The position numbers were made by a program, and so were the translations under genes. Positions 55,792 to 64,000 of a stretch of DNA of 64,000 nt are shown here, one piece after another. The stretch's first letter is position 1. Each line of letters begins with the position of its first letter. This DNA is from Kingdonia uniflora (taxonomy: Eukaryota > Streptophyta > Magnoliopsida > Ranunculales > Circaeasteraceae): the NCBI GenBank assembly GCA_014058105.1, contig JACGCM010002568.1, positions 1,984,001 through 2,048,000 on the forward strand, given 5' to 3'. A model generated the notes under the pieces. The model was not told where the DNA came from. It made no database searches and worked only from the letters and a program-made list of their open reading frames with translations.

Positions 55792-57190
55792 ATGGTATCT
55801 CTCTCTGTGTTTGGTTTATCGAGCAAGATTGAGGAAATTTGCGATGCCGTGTCTGTGATCGAGATTGAACCGGAAGAGAGGATGTTGGGGAATAGTATTT
55901 GAAGTGGATTGAAAGTTAGAATGGGATCGATAAATGGAGAGGATAATGGGTCTATAATTGAAGAAACGGAGAGTGTTGCGATGGGATTTGAGGAATTGGT
56001 TGTTGATTGTGGTGTGGATGTATCGCCGGAGTTGTGTGAGGGTTGTAGAAATGGAGGCGTCTCCGAAGACCGATAATGTTGCAGTGGAGGCATCTCCGTC
56101 TGAGGTTTTGGATAAGACGAGTGTTTTGGAGGGGAATTTCGATAAGAGTAGCGTTGATAGTAGGATGAATTTGGTTGGTCGAAGAAGTGGTCGGAAAAAG
56201 AGTGTTTCAAGAAGGGATTGGTGGTGGCGACATGATAGAGGAGTTGTATAGGAGTCGGGAGGTCTGAAGGATTATGTGATGGAGTGGATTGGAATGAAAT
56301 TAAGAAAGAGAGACCCAAGAGTGATTGGATTTCCTCATCTTCAGTTGGGGAGGAAACTACTAGTTCTAGTAGTAAACCTAGTGGGAATAAGCCGGGGAGG
56401 AAAAAACGGTTAGATTGGTGGGCATCGTTGGACGAAGATAGAGCTCGTAGGAAGGAGAAGAGCCGTGTACGCCCTCGCACCCGTCCCGCGAGGGAGTGGC
56501 GGCAAGAGGAATTGTGTAGAACTTACTAAAAAGAAGAAGAAATGAGAGAAAACAAGTAGTGGAGGTACTGGAGTTGATAATTGGTGGCAAAGGAATGATG
56601 AAAATACAGTCTCTAATTGAAAGAAGAAGAGAAAGAGCAAAGGCAGTGTTGATTGGTGGTTAGATTAGATGGGTTAAGTGGGGAATTTCGTTCTAATCGG
56701 CACAATAATCAAGATTGGATAAGCGGAGAGATCCATAAAAGTGGCGGTGTAAGCAGTACACCGAGTATGAGTGGGTCTGTCTGCTACATTTCTCCTGAAT
56801 ATGGGGGCGGCGGACAACTCTCGGAGAAATATGATATTTACAGTTATGGGGTTCTTCTTTTGGTTTTGATATCTGGTCGTCGACCACTTTAAGTGACTGC
56901 CTCGCACATGTCAGAATTTGAACAAGCAAACCTCATTTCTTGGGCGAGGCATCTTTCTCGTAGAGCTTCAGGATTTATTTGACCTAGCTCTCTAGTCTAT
57001 GGATCAAGATCAAACTCTTCTTTGCATCACAACTGCATTTCTTTACTTACAACGATCTCCTGTTAAGCGGCCTAGTATTAAGGAAGTAATAGGGATGCTT
57101 TCAGGTGATTCTGAGTCGCCTCACCTTCCTGTTGAATTTTCTCCGTCACCTCCGTCCAACCTATTCAAATCCCAGAAGAAGGCTCGGTAA
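55792..57190 (+). pseudogene. Captured receptor-like kinase fragment (similar to Arabidopsis At1g80870 type)
   Basis: The + strand, across several frames, encodes a cytoplasmic RLK segment: KDYVMEWIG near 56,260, EIKKERPKSDWISSSS and KKRLDWWASLDEDRARR (56,300-56,450), PAREW, DWW, then kinase subdomains. Near 56,660-56,890: LDGLSGEFRSN, GGVSSTPSMSGSVCYISPEY (activation-segment end, normally APEY), LSEKYDIYSYGVLLL and ISGRRPL. The C-lobe is at 57,000-57,190: LCITTAFLYLQRSPVKRPSI and LPVEFSPSPPSNLF. The N-lobe, P-loop and catalytic loop are absent. The stretch AREW and DWWASLDE recalls the At1g80870 family from memory; the exact family is uncertain. Frameshifted, no activity expected. Confidence 0.7.
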
Positions 57191-57624
57191 GATAGTCAAA
57201 TTCTTGAACTAATTCTTATGTGTATTGTTGTAGCCCATAAATAGTATTAAACTTATTTTGTAAGCAGATGTAGAAAGACTAGAAGGAAAAAAATTGAAAA
57301 TGTAATAAATTTGACTTTCTTTATTTGCTCTTGTTTAGTCGTCTTGAAGATGATCTTTTGAGAACCATTATGAGAGACATAAAAGGGGAATATTGACATA
57401 GAGCCCACTTCAATTTACCTCCTAAGCTCTTGATTTTTAAGATTCTCATGCATGATGATAAACATTGATATGCTTAGACATTAGTGCTCAGGGAATCGAA
57501 TAAGCAATTCTCATTTAATGTTTGCAAAGCTAAATTAGAGCTGGGAAGTCGTCTCTCATATTTCATCTGCTTCCAGTGCATTGTAGAATCAGTTGAAGTT
57601 GCTTATAGAATCAGTTTTTTTTTT

Positions 57625-57719
57625 CAGGGCAAAAGTACTGAAGATGAAGATATAGGAAGCATCGTCCCTGCAGCGGAACAAAAGAAACATGGATCATTTT
57701 TCTCAAGCTTATGTTGATA
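57625..57719 (+). pseudogene. Unidentified terminal exon in CACTA-like DNA
   Basis: After a T-rich acceptor (tttttttttcag) the frame reads GKSTEDEDIGSIVPAAEQ, KKHGSFFSSLC and stop. It looks like the last exon of a host gene because of the acceptor and the clean stop, but I do not recognise it. The flanks up to 58072 hold no gene. Confidence 0.35.
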
Positions 57720-58072
57720 AGACGGTGCTCCTTCCTCCTATTTCTACTTTTTATCTATTTTTAGGAAAAGTACTTTATGTTCCTGGAGGTAAAACCAAGA
57801 ACAGTCCATGGTTGATTATTATAGAATCTCCATCAAAAGTCATCTAACGAACCATGTTTTGTATCTCATGGATGACATGAGATGGCAACATAAAGCTAAT
57901 GTTGTCCCATGCTTATTCTCATTGTGGTTATACTCTCAGGCACTTACGTGGTCCATTTTCCTTGTGAACTGATGTGTGTTATTGCCATCTTAGCAATTAC
58001 ATGGTCCTAATAGTTATTCAGCAAGCTTCAAGCAGACTTCATATTAAGTACCCAAATTTCAATAGTTTTTAT

Positions 58073-58128
58073 CACTACTAGAAAATGGACCAACAGCCAC
58101 GGTCTATATTAGTTTTAGCCACAGTGAC
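58073..58128 (+). repeat. CACTA terminal sequence, copy 2 (direct)
   Basis: Same start CACTACTAGAAAATGGAC and about 56 bp of similarity to 55432-55487, in the same orientation. Confidence 0.75.
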
Positions 58129-58458
58129 TAGGTGTCCAAGTGAAGTTCATATTTTTGGTTATACACGGACAAAGATTTCAGATGATGAGCTAAGAAACTG
58201 TATTCGTGGGTGAGATATCTTACTCGTGAAAGAAATTAAATTAATTGTGTAAGACTGTAATTTTTTTGTTATATTAACGCCATATGCTCATATGCAATAT
58301 TGTAGTTGTGTGTGTAATATCCACGTGTAAAATGGAACTTTGCATGATACTTTATATGTTGCTTTCCTTTCATCTGCCTTATGAAAAAGTCTTAAACTTC
58401 TAGCATATCACCTTTGAATTGCCTTCACAAGTCTATTTTTTCTAGCATATTACCTTTG

Positions 58459-58888
58459 TGGTGGTGGTAGTGGTTGGTCTTCTTCATCTACTTCTTCAGC
58501 TTCTGCTGTTTCATCTGTGTCTTCTTCAATTTACTTTGAGTTATGGCATGCTTGTGCTGTTCCTCTCACTTCTTTGCCAAAGAAAGGGAGTGTTGTGTAT
58601 TTTCCTCAAGGTCACATAGAACAAGCTGTTTCTTCCTCAAGTATGCCTTGCTTGGAGATGCCAATTTTTGGTCTCCAACCCCAAATTTTCTGTAGGGTTG
58701 TTAATGTCCAGTTACTAGTAAGTTATTGTGTTTAAGCCTCTAGATTCAATTATTTGTGTGTTGAATGGAATCTTAATCTCACATACTCAATTTTGAACTC
58801 ATATGTGTTTTTTTTTTTTTTTTTGCACTAGGCTAATAAGAAGAATGATGAGGTTTATACTCAAGTGACACTCTTCCTTGAGCCAGAG
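58459..58888 (+). pseudogene. Captured auxin response factor N-terminus, ARF4-like, two exons
   Basis: Exon 1 (58459-58717) reads a Ser-rich run, then SSSIYFELWHACAVPLTSLP, KKGSVVYFPQGHIEQ and PQIFCRVVNVQLL. Exon 2 (58832-58888) reads ANKKNDEVYTQVTLFLEPE. The GT..AG intron (58718-58831) has a GTAAGT donor and a T-rich acceptor. This is the start of the ARF protein, before the DNA-binding B3 domain; LANK.NDEVYTQVTL points to the ARF4 type. Normal ARFs have HACAGPL and a VVVY; here A-V-P and one lost V. ARFs are auxin-signalling transcription factors; this piece lacks B3 and the interaction domain. Confidence 0.8.
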
Positions 58889-59304
58889 GTATGCTGTTTA
58901 TTTTCTCTTTTAGTTTCATTTAATCCCTTATACTAGCATAAGTGAAACAGTTTTTGAAGTATTGTGTAGAAATGTCTTCAATTAAAAAGTATTGTAGAGC
59001 TAATTTGGATTTTTTCTTGTTAATATGTGGGCATTTGGTAGTTGGGAGAGAGGAATCTAGAAGACACTGGGCACGAGGAAGGGGGTGAAAGTGGTATGAA
59101 ACTTGGAAGACCACTCTTTCAGCTTCTTCATTTTGAGATGTATATCAACAGATGACTGTCTCAACCAAGCAATTGGTGTCTAAAACATCTATTCATTTTC
59201 TTTCCCTCCCTCTTTCCCGTTCTGGATGGAAGTGGTACGAAACTCGTTAGTAATTGTTATACTCTTTGGCAATTTTTTATTCACGTCTAAATATTTGAGT
59301 TGTA

Positions 59305-59480
59305 TAGAATAATGCTGCAAAACTACTGGAAATAGCATTAGATGACGAAATGGATAAAGAACCCAATGTGCCACTTCCCTGTCTTGAAGTTTCTCTTTTG
59401 GAGTTGTTGCCTGTTGTTCCAGTTGAACCTGGTGGCGTAGAATTGGACAGCCATAGTTCTTGCAATCTGCAAGGTATATT
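59305..59480 (+). pseudogene. Unidentified exon-like frame
   Basis: AKLLEIALDDEMDKEPNVPLP, CLEVSLLELLPVVPVEPGGVE and DSHSSCNLQG, then GTATAT, which could be a donor. Acidic, no family recognised. It may be another captured exon or noise. The surroundings 58,889-60,560 are AT-rich with no other gene. Confidence 0.3.
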
Positions 59481-60562
59481 CACTTCTACCCAACTATTTC
59501 TATTGTTAGTATGTTACACGTACTTGTCTTTTCAGTTTTTTATTTCCTTCTAATCATTTACATTTTCCCAAACAACAATGTGTATTGTGGAGAACCCCTT
59601 TGGATATGTATTTACACTGCCGTAGATCATTAGGGATAGTCTTCCAAACAACATATTTTCTAGAAAATATACATTGAAAACTTTATATTTTTTACTTTCT
59701 TGGATGTACTATCTACATAAACTTAGTTCTTTAGAATTTCATCTGAAATTCTACTGATCTTATTTTTTATTTATTTATTTAAAATCTGTTACTTTTTTCT
59801 GTAATACACCTTTACCCTCCTATTTCAATTGTTAGTAAGGAAACACGTACTTGTCTTTTGAGTTTTTCATTTCTTCTCATCAGTAAACTTTTGACAAACA
59901 GCAAAGTGTATATATGGCTATTAATCTATTGACAATCATGCGGCATTTGCCGCCTGCAATGCATTCCGTGCTTCTCGTTTTGGCGTTGAGCTGGGTATGT
60001 AAGTTTGATTATGTTCAAATTAGCATTTTGTTGTCGATGTATATATGGCTATTAATTGATCAAACTATGACCAGATAGGTGTGTATCTGAATCTGATTCA
60101 TACCAGCTTTCTGCAAATTTGGAGCCCGTTGAATTTATATGGCAAGTTATACATCCAAACAGCACCATAACAGACTGTTCTGAACTGTACTTGTAGATTT
60201 GATTAAAAATCGGAACCTGCATAAATGAAACTTGGACACTCTGATAGAAAGCCTAGATATAAACATTTAAGGATGTTCGGATTCAGATTCTTATCAGATC
60301 AGAATATGTAAAATTTGAATCTCGACCAAAACCTTATGGAAGTTTAGACTAAAATAAGACTAATAACCGACGAATCAATAACATGCTTATCCAAATCTGA
60401 GCAACCCTATTTGTGTTCACTTACCTTCATTTTTGTTCATTGTGAGGGTATATGACGAGTATATACATGTAATTTTGGAACATTTCTGTGATGTCTTTAA
60501 TGTTCTTTATAAATGGTCATGTATGGTTATTGTAGCTATCATGGTTTCAATTTATCCTTTTT

Positions 60563-61213
60563 AATACGGACTGGATGGGTTGAGAAGTTTACCACAGGGA
60601 TCCGAAAGGAGTTCTAGACGAGATCCTAGCATATGCTCAAGGTGTCAGAGAAGGTGTATTTGGGTTGCTATTGAATTCTGTAAGAAATCAATATTTTCGT
60701 CGGCTATTTAGATTTGTTATCTACATTATCTTTCATTTGATTGTGTCTCAGTTAAAATTAAAACTAGATCAATGACATTTTAATAACTTATTCTCTATGC
60801 AAAAGTTAATGTGCAAACTAAGAGTTTGTTGTCTGATTAGGTTGTTCTTGGTATCAGCACTTCCTTATCGAGCCAATGTGTCAGAGAATGGGTGCAAGAT
60901 TAGTATGGGCAATGAGCAATTTTATAGTGTTTGCTTGCCTGGCTGGTATTGCTATTATTAGCTTGTTTTCAGTTAGCGAATATTCAGAAGGAATTCAACA
61001 TGTACTTGGGGAAGTAAGTCAATCAGAATTGCTTCCTTGGTTGTATTTGCGCTTCTTGGCTTTCCTCTTTTTGTGAGTATAACATTCTTCCCATTCTGCC
61101 TGTGAAAATTTGTGGCACTACCTTTTTTCGAATATATGCTTAAAGGTGCTTTCATTCAGTTAGGAAAAAAAACTCATTCAGTAACGGTTTGGGTTGCTAG
61201 ATCTTGCTAACAA
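60563..61213 (+). pseudogene. Captured sucrose transporter fragment, SUT4-like, three exon pieces
   Basis: Exon a (60,565-60,678): TDWMG.EVYHRDPKG and AQGVREGVFGLLLNS, then GTAAGA donor. Exon b (60,841-61,072): VVLGIS, a 1-base frameshift, FLIEPMCQRMGARLVWAMSN, FIVFACLAGIAIISLFSVSE, YSEGIQHVLG, a second frameshift, SIRIASLVVFALLGFPLF. Exon c (about 61,185-61,213): LLDLANNMVQ then GTAAG, in the place where SUTs have VLNLAIVVPQ and an intron. The order matches transmembrane helices 7 to about 11 of the sucrose-proton symporter family (MFS). Introns are retained, so it is a genomic capture. It is cut by element F. Confidence 0.75.
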
Positions 61214-61231
61214 TATGGTCCAAGTAAGTTC

Positions 61232-61928
61232 TGAAATTGGCCTACTCTGCAATACCATATTTCCCAACATCGATAACTACAAGCCTGAAGATCTTAGTCG
61301 AAGGTCCATTGCAGACGGACTACAAGCATCGAACACTGATCTCGAACACAAGCCTGAAGAAGATAGTCGAAGATATCATAAACACTTCAGATGGAATAAT
61401 GGTAGCAAACATTCTTCTCGATCAAGACCTATCAAAGGCCATTGCAACTTCATAGTTCTCAAAGTTACTATAGCAGTTCAAAGGTCGAACTTCATACAAC
61501 TTCATAGTTCCCGAACTTCAGATCTCGAAGATATCTGATCAACAACCGTTTCGCTCAGTCAGCCGGTCGTTACGGAAAGTCCGGGATGATCTCCAACTGA
61601 ACACAAAATCCGGAAATGGGTTGACTTTGTAACTGCTTGTATCCACTATAAATACAGGCAGGACCCTTTGAAAATAGGATCGGACTCTCAACACTCAGAA
61701 ACAGCAACCCACACTTACTCCAAGCCTCGTTCTTTCCTTTACTCACTATCTAAAAATTGTAATAGTTAGCATAATATTGGATTTTCTCCCAAAACCTTCT
61801 ACGAGGTCGTGGTTTTGCTCAGGTTAGTATGAGTTTTCCACGTAAAATTTAGTGTTATAGCTACCAATTATTTCTCTTCCTCTAAAAGTATTGGCAAATA
61901 TTCTCCGTCCGAAAAATTCGCCATTACA
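61232..61928 (+). repeat. 5' LTR of element F
   Basis: Ends CATTACA directly before the primer site. The start is uncertain: TG at 61232 or 61248 would follow the sucrose transporter exon. TATA box TATAAATA at 61647-61654. Confidence 0.6.
61647..61654 (+). promoter_or_regulatory. TATA box of element F LTR
   Basis: TATAAATA, about 280 bp before the LTR end. Confidence 0.65.
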
Positions 61929-61930
61929 AT

Positions 61931-61948
61931 TGGCGCCGTCTATGGGAA
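61931..61948 (+). promoter_or_regulatory. Primer binding site of element F
   Basis: TGGCGCCGTCTATGGGA, 2 bp after the LTR. TGGCGCCG starts are typical of Tat/Athila elements (aspartate-tRNA-like). Confidence 0.65.
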
Positions 61949-61978
61949 TCCACACCTCTTTACCAAACTGAGACTTCA

Positions 61979-62000
61979 AAAAAAAAAAAAAAAAAAAAAC
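61979..62000 (+). repeat. Poly-A run before gag
   Basis: About 22 A bases just upstream of the gag ATG. Confidence 0.85.
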
Positions 62001-62002
62001 CG

Positions 62003-63600
62003 ATGACCAACATGAATCTCCAAAGCACCTTCACTCTGAGAAACCAGGAGGTCAATACAGCACCAGAGACCGTCGACTTGCGCAATGCTGTGGTCGAGTT
62101 ACAGAAACAGATGGAGCGTGACCAGATTCAAAGAATAGAAGACCAAACAGTTCATGCTCAAGCTCTCCAAATCGAAAGGGATGCAAGGCAGAAAGCTTTG
62201 GATCAGCAAAGCCGGACGCATCAGAAGGAAATGGAGATCTTGCGCAGAGCAAAATTGACACCACCCCGGGCTCACAGCAACCACCGTTCGAGAGCAAGGC
62301 ACAGAGAAGAACAACCAAGGGAAGATCAGACGCGAGTCTCGCGGTCCAGATCAAGAAATCCCGAAGGAGGTTCCCTACATTTTCGACTTACGTCCTCTTC
62401 ATCTACAATAGGAAGTCGTCGAACTCGCTAACGTTCTCTGCTACCACCGGCGAGACGACCTCTGAGGGAGCGGTTAGGACCTGAGGGACACAGCAATTTT
62501 GATCCCCAGGTACAAGTCGAACCAGCCCAACCACCGCAATACATCACACTAGATGATTTCAACACCCGGATTCCTGCAATTAATTCGGAAGTACCTCGTC
62601 GAATATCTGCATTGGATAGGATCGAAACAAATCCCATATCTGTGCATCTCGAAGCTATGGCCATTCCAGATAATTTCCATATGCCGAGGTTCATCCAGTA
62701 CGCAGGTCTCACCGACCCTCTGACACACGTCAGACATTTCAAAGCTTCGGTAGGATTGTACTCGAAGCTAGATCACATGCTCTATAGGCTTTTTAACAAG
62801 AGTCTGAAAGAAGAACCCTTCAGGTGGTTTCACACTTTACCTGAGGGTTCTATCACCACATTCGCTCAGTCACAGCGCCTCTTCGAGTCCAACTACGCTC
62901 ATGCCAAAGAACGAGAAATTACAGTGGATTCCCTTTTCTTCTTCGAACAAGGAGCAAAGGAGTCCCTAGCCAGCTTCTACAAGCGATGCTTGCAAGAGGC
63001 ACAAAAAATTGGCAATTCCGATCCAAAAATCGTCGTTCCTGCGTTCACTTCAGCGGTACACTTCGACTCTAAAGTTCGAGAAAAACTGACCCTTCACAAA
63101 CCTCGAACAGTACCAGAGATGATAGATGTAGTTTACAACTATATCGAACTTGAAAGGTCTAAGAAAGATATGATGAAAAGCTCTGCCGTAATCCAGTCCT
63201 TTGATTCGACACCATTCCAACAACAAAAAAACAGCCACCACAGGAGAAAAACCACTTGGAAGGAACAACGACAACACTAGAAGGCGAGAAGAAAAGATAG
63301 ACAGACCAATTTCAAATCTACCTCCTCTGACAACAACTCTTTCGGCTATCTTCACAGTGATCAAGGGTGATGAATTTTATCGAGAAGCTCAGACGATCCC
63401 CGAGAGACCAAGGCAACCTTTCTGCCTGCACCATAATGTACACAACCATGAAACTGACAACTGTTATTCACTCATTTGCATCTTCAACCGCATTATATCA
63501 GCAGGGCGACTCCAAAATTATGTGGTTGATTTCCAAAAATTTCTCAACGAAGAAGCTGATAGGAACAATCCCGGCCTAGTTAACGAACAAGGAGAAGCTC
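62003..63600 (+). pseudogene. Gag and nucleocapsid of element F (one stop, one frameshift)
   Basis: ATG at 62003. Coiled-coil/Glu-Gln-rich start (QKQMERDQIQRIEDQ), an Arg/Ser-rich linker, a TAA at 62429-62431 in the same frame. Then the gag core: DRIETNPISVHLEAM, FIQYAGLTDPLTHVRHF, RWFHTLPEGSITTF, LFESNYAHAKER, ASFYKRCLQEAQ and KPRTVPEMIDV. A +1 shift in an A-run near 63,225 leads to the nucleocapsid: zinc knuckle FCLHHNVHNHETDNC (C-x2-H-x4-H-x4-C) near 63,422 and AGRLQNYVVDFQKFL. Element A gag is a shorter relative. Gag forms the particle. Without the two lesions the frame would run into protease. Confidence 0.8.
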
Positions 63601-64000
63601 GACATCTCTATATGATCGAGATAGAAAAAGGGAAGAAAAGAAAGCAGGACGACCGAATTACGTCCTGTTGCAAAATGACCTCTTCCGACAAATCAGCAAA
63701 ACTCCTTCCAAGTTCCAGCAAATCTAAACGTCCGTACTCCATCTCCTTCGAAGACTGTGACACTAGCCACGTTACATATTCCCACGATGATCCACTTGTT
63801 ATAATGCTAAAGGTAGGACAAGATTTTCTTCACACGATGCTTGTTGATACCGGAAGCGCCACTGACGTCTTGTTCCGGAGAGCAATACAATTACTGGGTA
63901 TGACAAATTCTGTGAAAGCTTCAACAACAACAATATTGGGCTTCAATGGTTCAAAAGAATCTGCCATTGGTGAAATCACCTTGCCAGTACAAGCAGGATC
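63601..64000 (+). CDS. Protease region of element F (open to the window end)
   Basis: Same frame as the zinc knuckle. It reads ISFEDCDTSHVTYSHDDPLV, then MLVDTGSATDVLFRRA (aspartic protease active site DTGS at about 63846) and ILGFNGSKESAIGEITLPV. Element A has the same order with DIGS. A retropepsin-like protease cleaves the polyprotein. No stop before 64000. Confidence 0.8.

Larger units (their letters stand above)
55432..61225 (+). mobile_element. CACTA-like DNA with captured host exons (right end not in the window)
   Basis: Begins CACTACTAGAAAATGGAC, the classic CACTA terminus. The same terminal sequence recurs in direct orientation at 58073. Subterminal copies of ccgt(g)g(c)-type motifs follow (gccaaaccgtggcg). 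The interior carries fragments of a receptor-like kinase, an unidentified exon, an auxin response factor and a sucrose transporter, but no transposase. No inverted right terminus (tttctagtagtg) is visible before element F enters. Whether this is one element or two nested or tandem ones is unresolved. Confidence 0.55.
61232..64000 (+). mobile_element. Tat-like LTR retrotransposon F, 5' part (runs off the window)
   Basis: LTR, primer binding site, gag, zinc knuckle and protease in the canonical order on the + strand, the order found on the minus strand in element A. One stop and one frameshift are the only obvious lesions over 2 kb of coding sequence, so it is one of the youngest elements. Pol, any antisense cassette and the 3' LTR lie beyond the window. 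Confidence 0.8.

Noticed and set aside
55773..56480. 235-codon minus-strand open frame
   Set aside because: It is the antisense shadow of the receptor-like kinase fragment, which has recognisable motifs on the + strand. The Ser/Pro/Leu-rich composition has no family signature.
1..64000. tRNA, rRNA or small RNA genes
   Set aside because: I found no cloverleaf with A and B boxes and no rRNA core. The tRNA-like matches are primer binding sites of LTR elements.

Overview
The window is plant nuclear DNA, most likely from a dicot. It is almost entirely a stack of transposable elements nested in one another. Evidence for a plant: Ty3/gypsy elements of the Tat lineage, a gag-bearing Ty1/copia element of SIRE type, a plant L1-type LINE with a C-terminal RNase H, CACTA-type DNA transposons, and captured exons of plant gene families (kinesin-14, a receptor-like kinase, an auxin response factor, a sucrose transporter). 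I see no intact host gene, no rRNA or tRNA gene and no CRISPR. Nearly every coding region is broken by stops or frameshifts, as expected of old intergenic heterochromatin.

Reconstructed layout. The oldest layer is a minus-strand Tat-like element, called Z here. Its 3' LTR is at 1-446, its accessory coding region (which reads on the + strand) lies in pieces at 447-925, 11983-14208, 17574-20699 and 26409-27345, and its pol is at 31999-34203. Four insertions split it: Tat-like element A (926-11982, target duplication CCGAC/TCGAC); a 3.4 kb solo LTR (14209-17573, GAAGG/GAAAG); a CACTA-like element carrying kinesin-14 exons (20700-26408); and a LINE (about 27530-31620). At 34204 Z pol is cut by the LTR of a second Tat-like copy, B. 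That LTR is itself split by a non-autonomous LTR element, C (34575-39084, GCTGC/GTTGC). B then meets, in inverted orientation, the 3' half of a third copy, E (39847-46016). To the right are a decayed chromovirus-like pol (46017-48530), a lone copia-like LTR (48531-49280), a gag-only SIRE-like element (49680-55431), and CACTA-like DNA carrying pieces of at least three host genes (55432 to about 61220). Last is the start of a younger Tat-like element, F (about 61232-64000), which runs off the window.

The most notable feature is an accessory gene cassette in the Tat-like elements, lying between pol and the 3' LTR and reading opposite to gag-pol. It has three members. Two are small proteins (aORF1, aORF2) that share a tryptophan/PGEP motif. 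The third is a larger protein (aORF3) with an acidic N-terminus, a middle resembling the plant 'gypsy-type transposon' domain, a basic segment and a coiled-coil tail. Each has its own TATA-like box, and aORF3 has apparent spliceosomal introns at matching places in copies A and E. Antisense extra ORFs are known in Tat-lineage elements such as Grande and Retand. The paired small proteins, private promoters and shared introns seen here look little described. Separately, three DNA segments hold intron-containing host gene exons inside CACTA-like DNA, a mechanism that shuffles exons.
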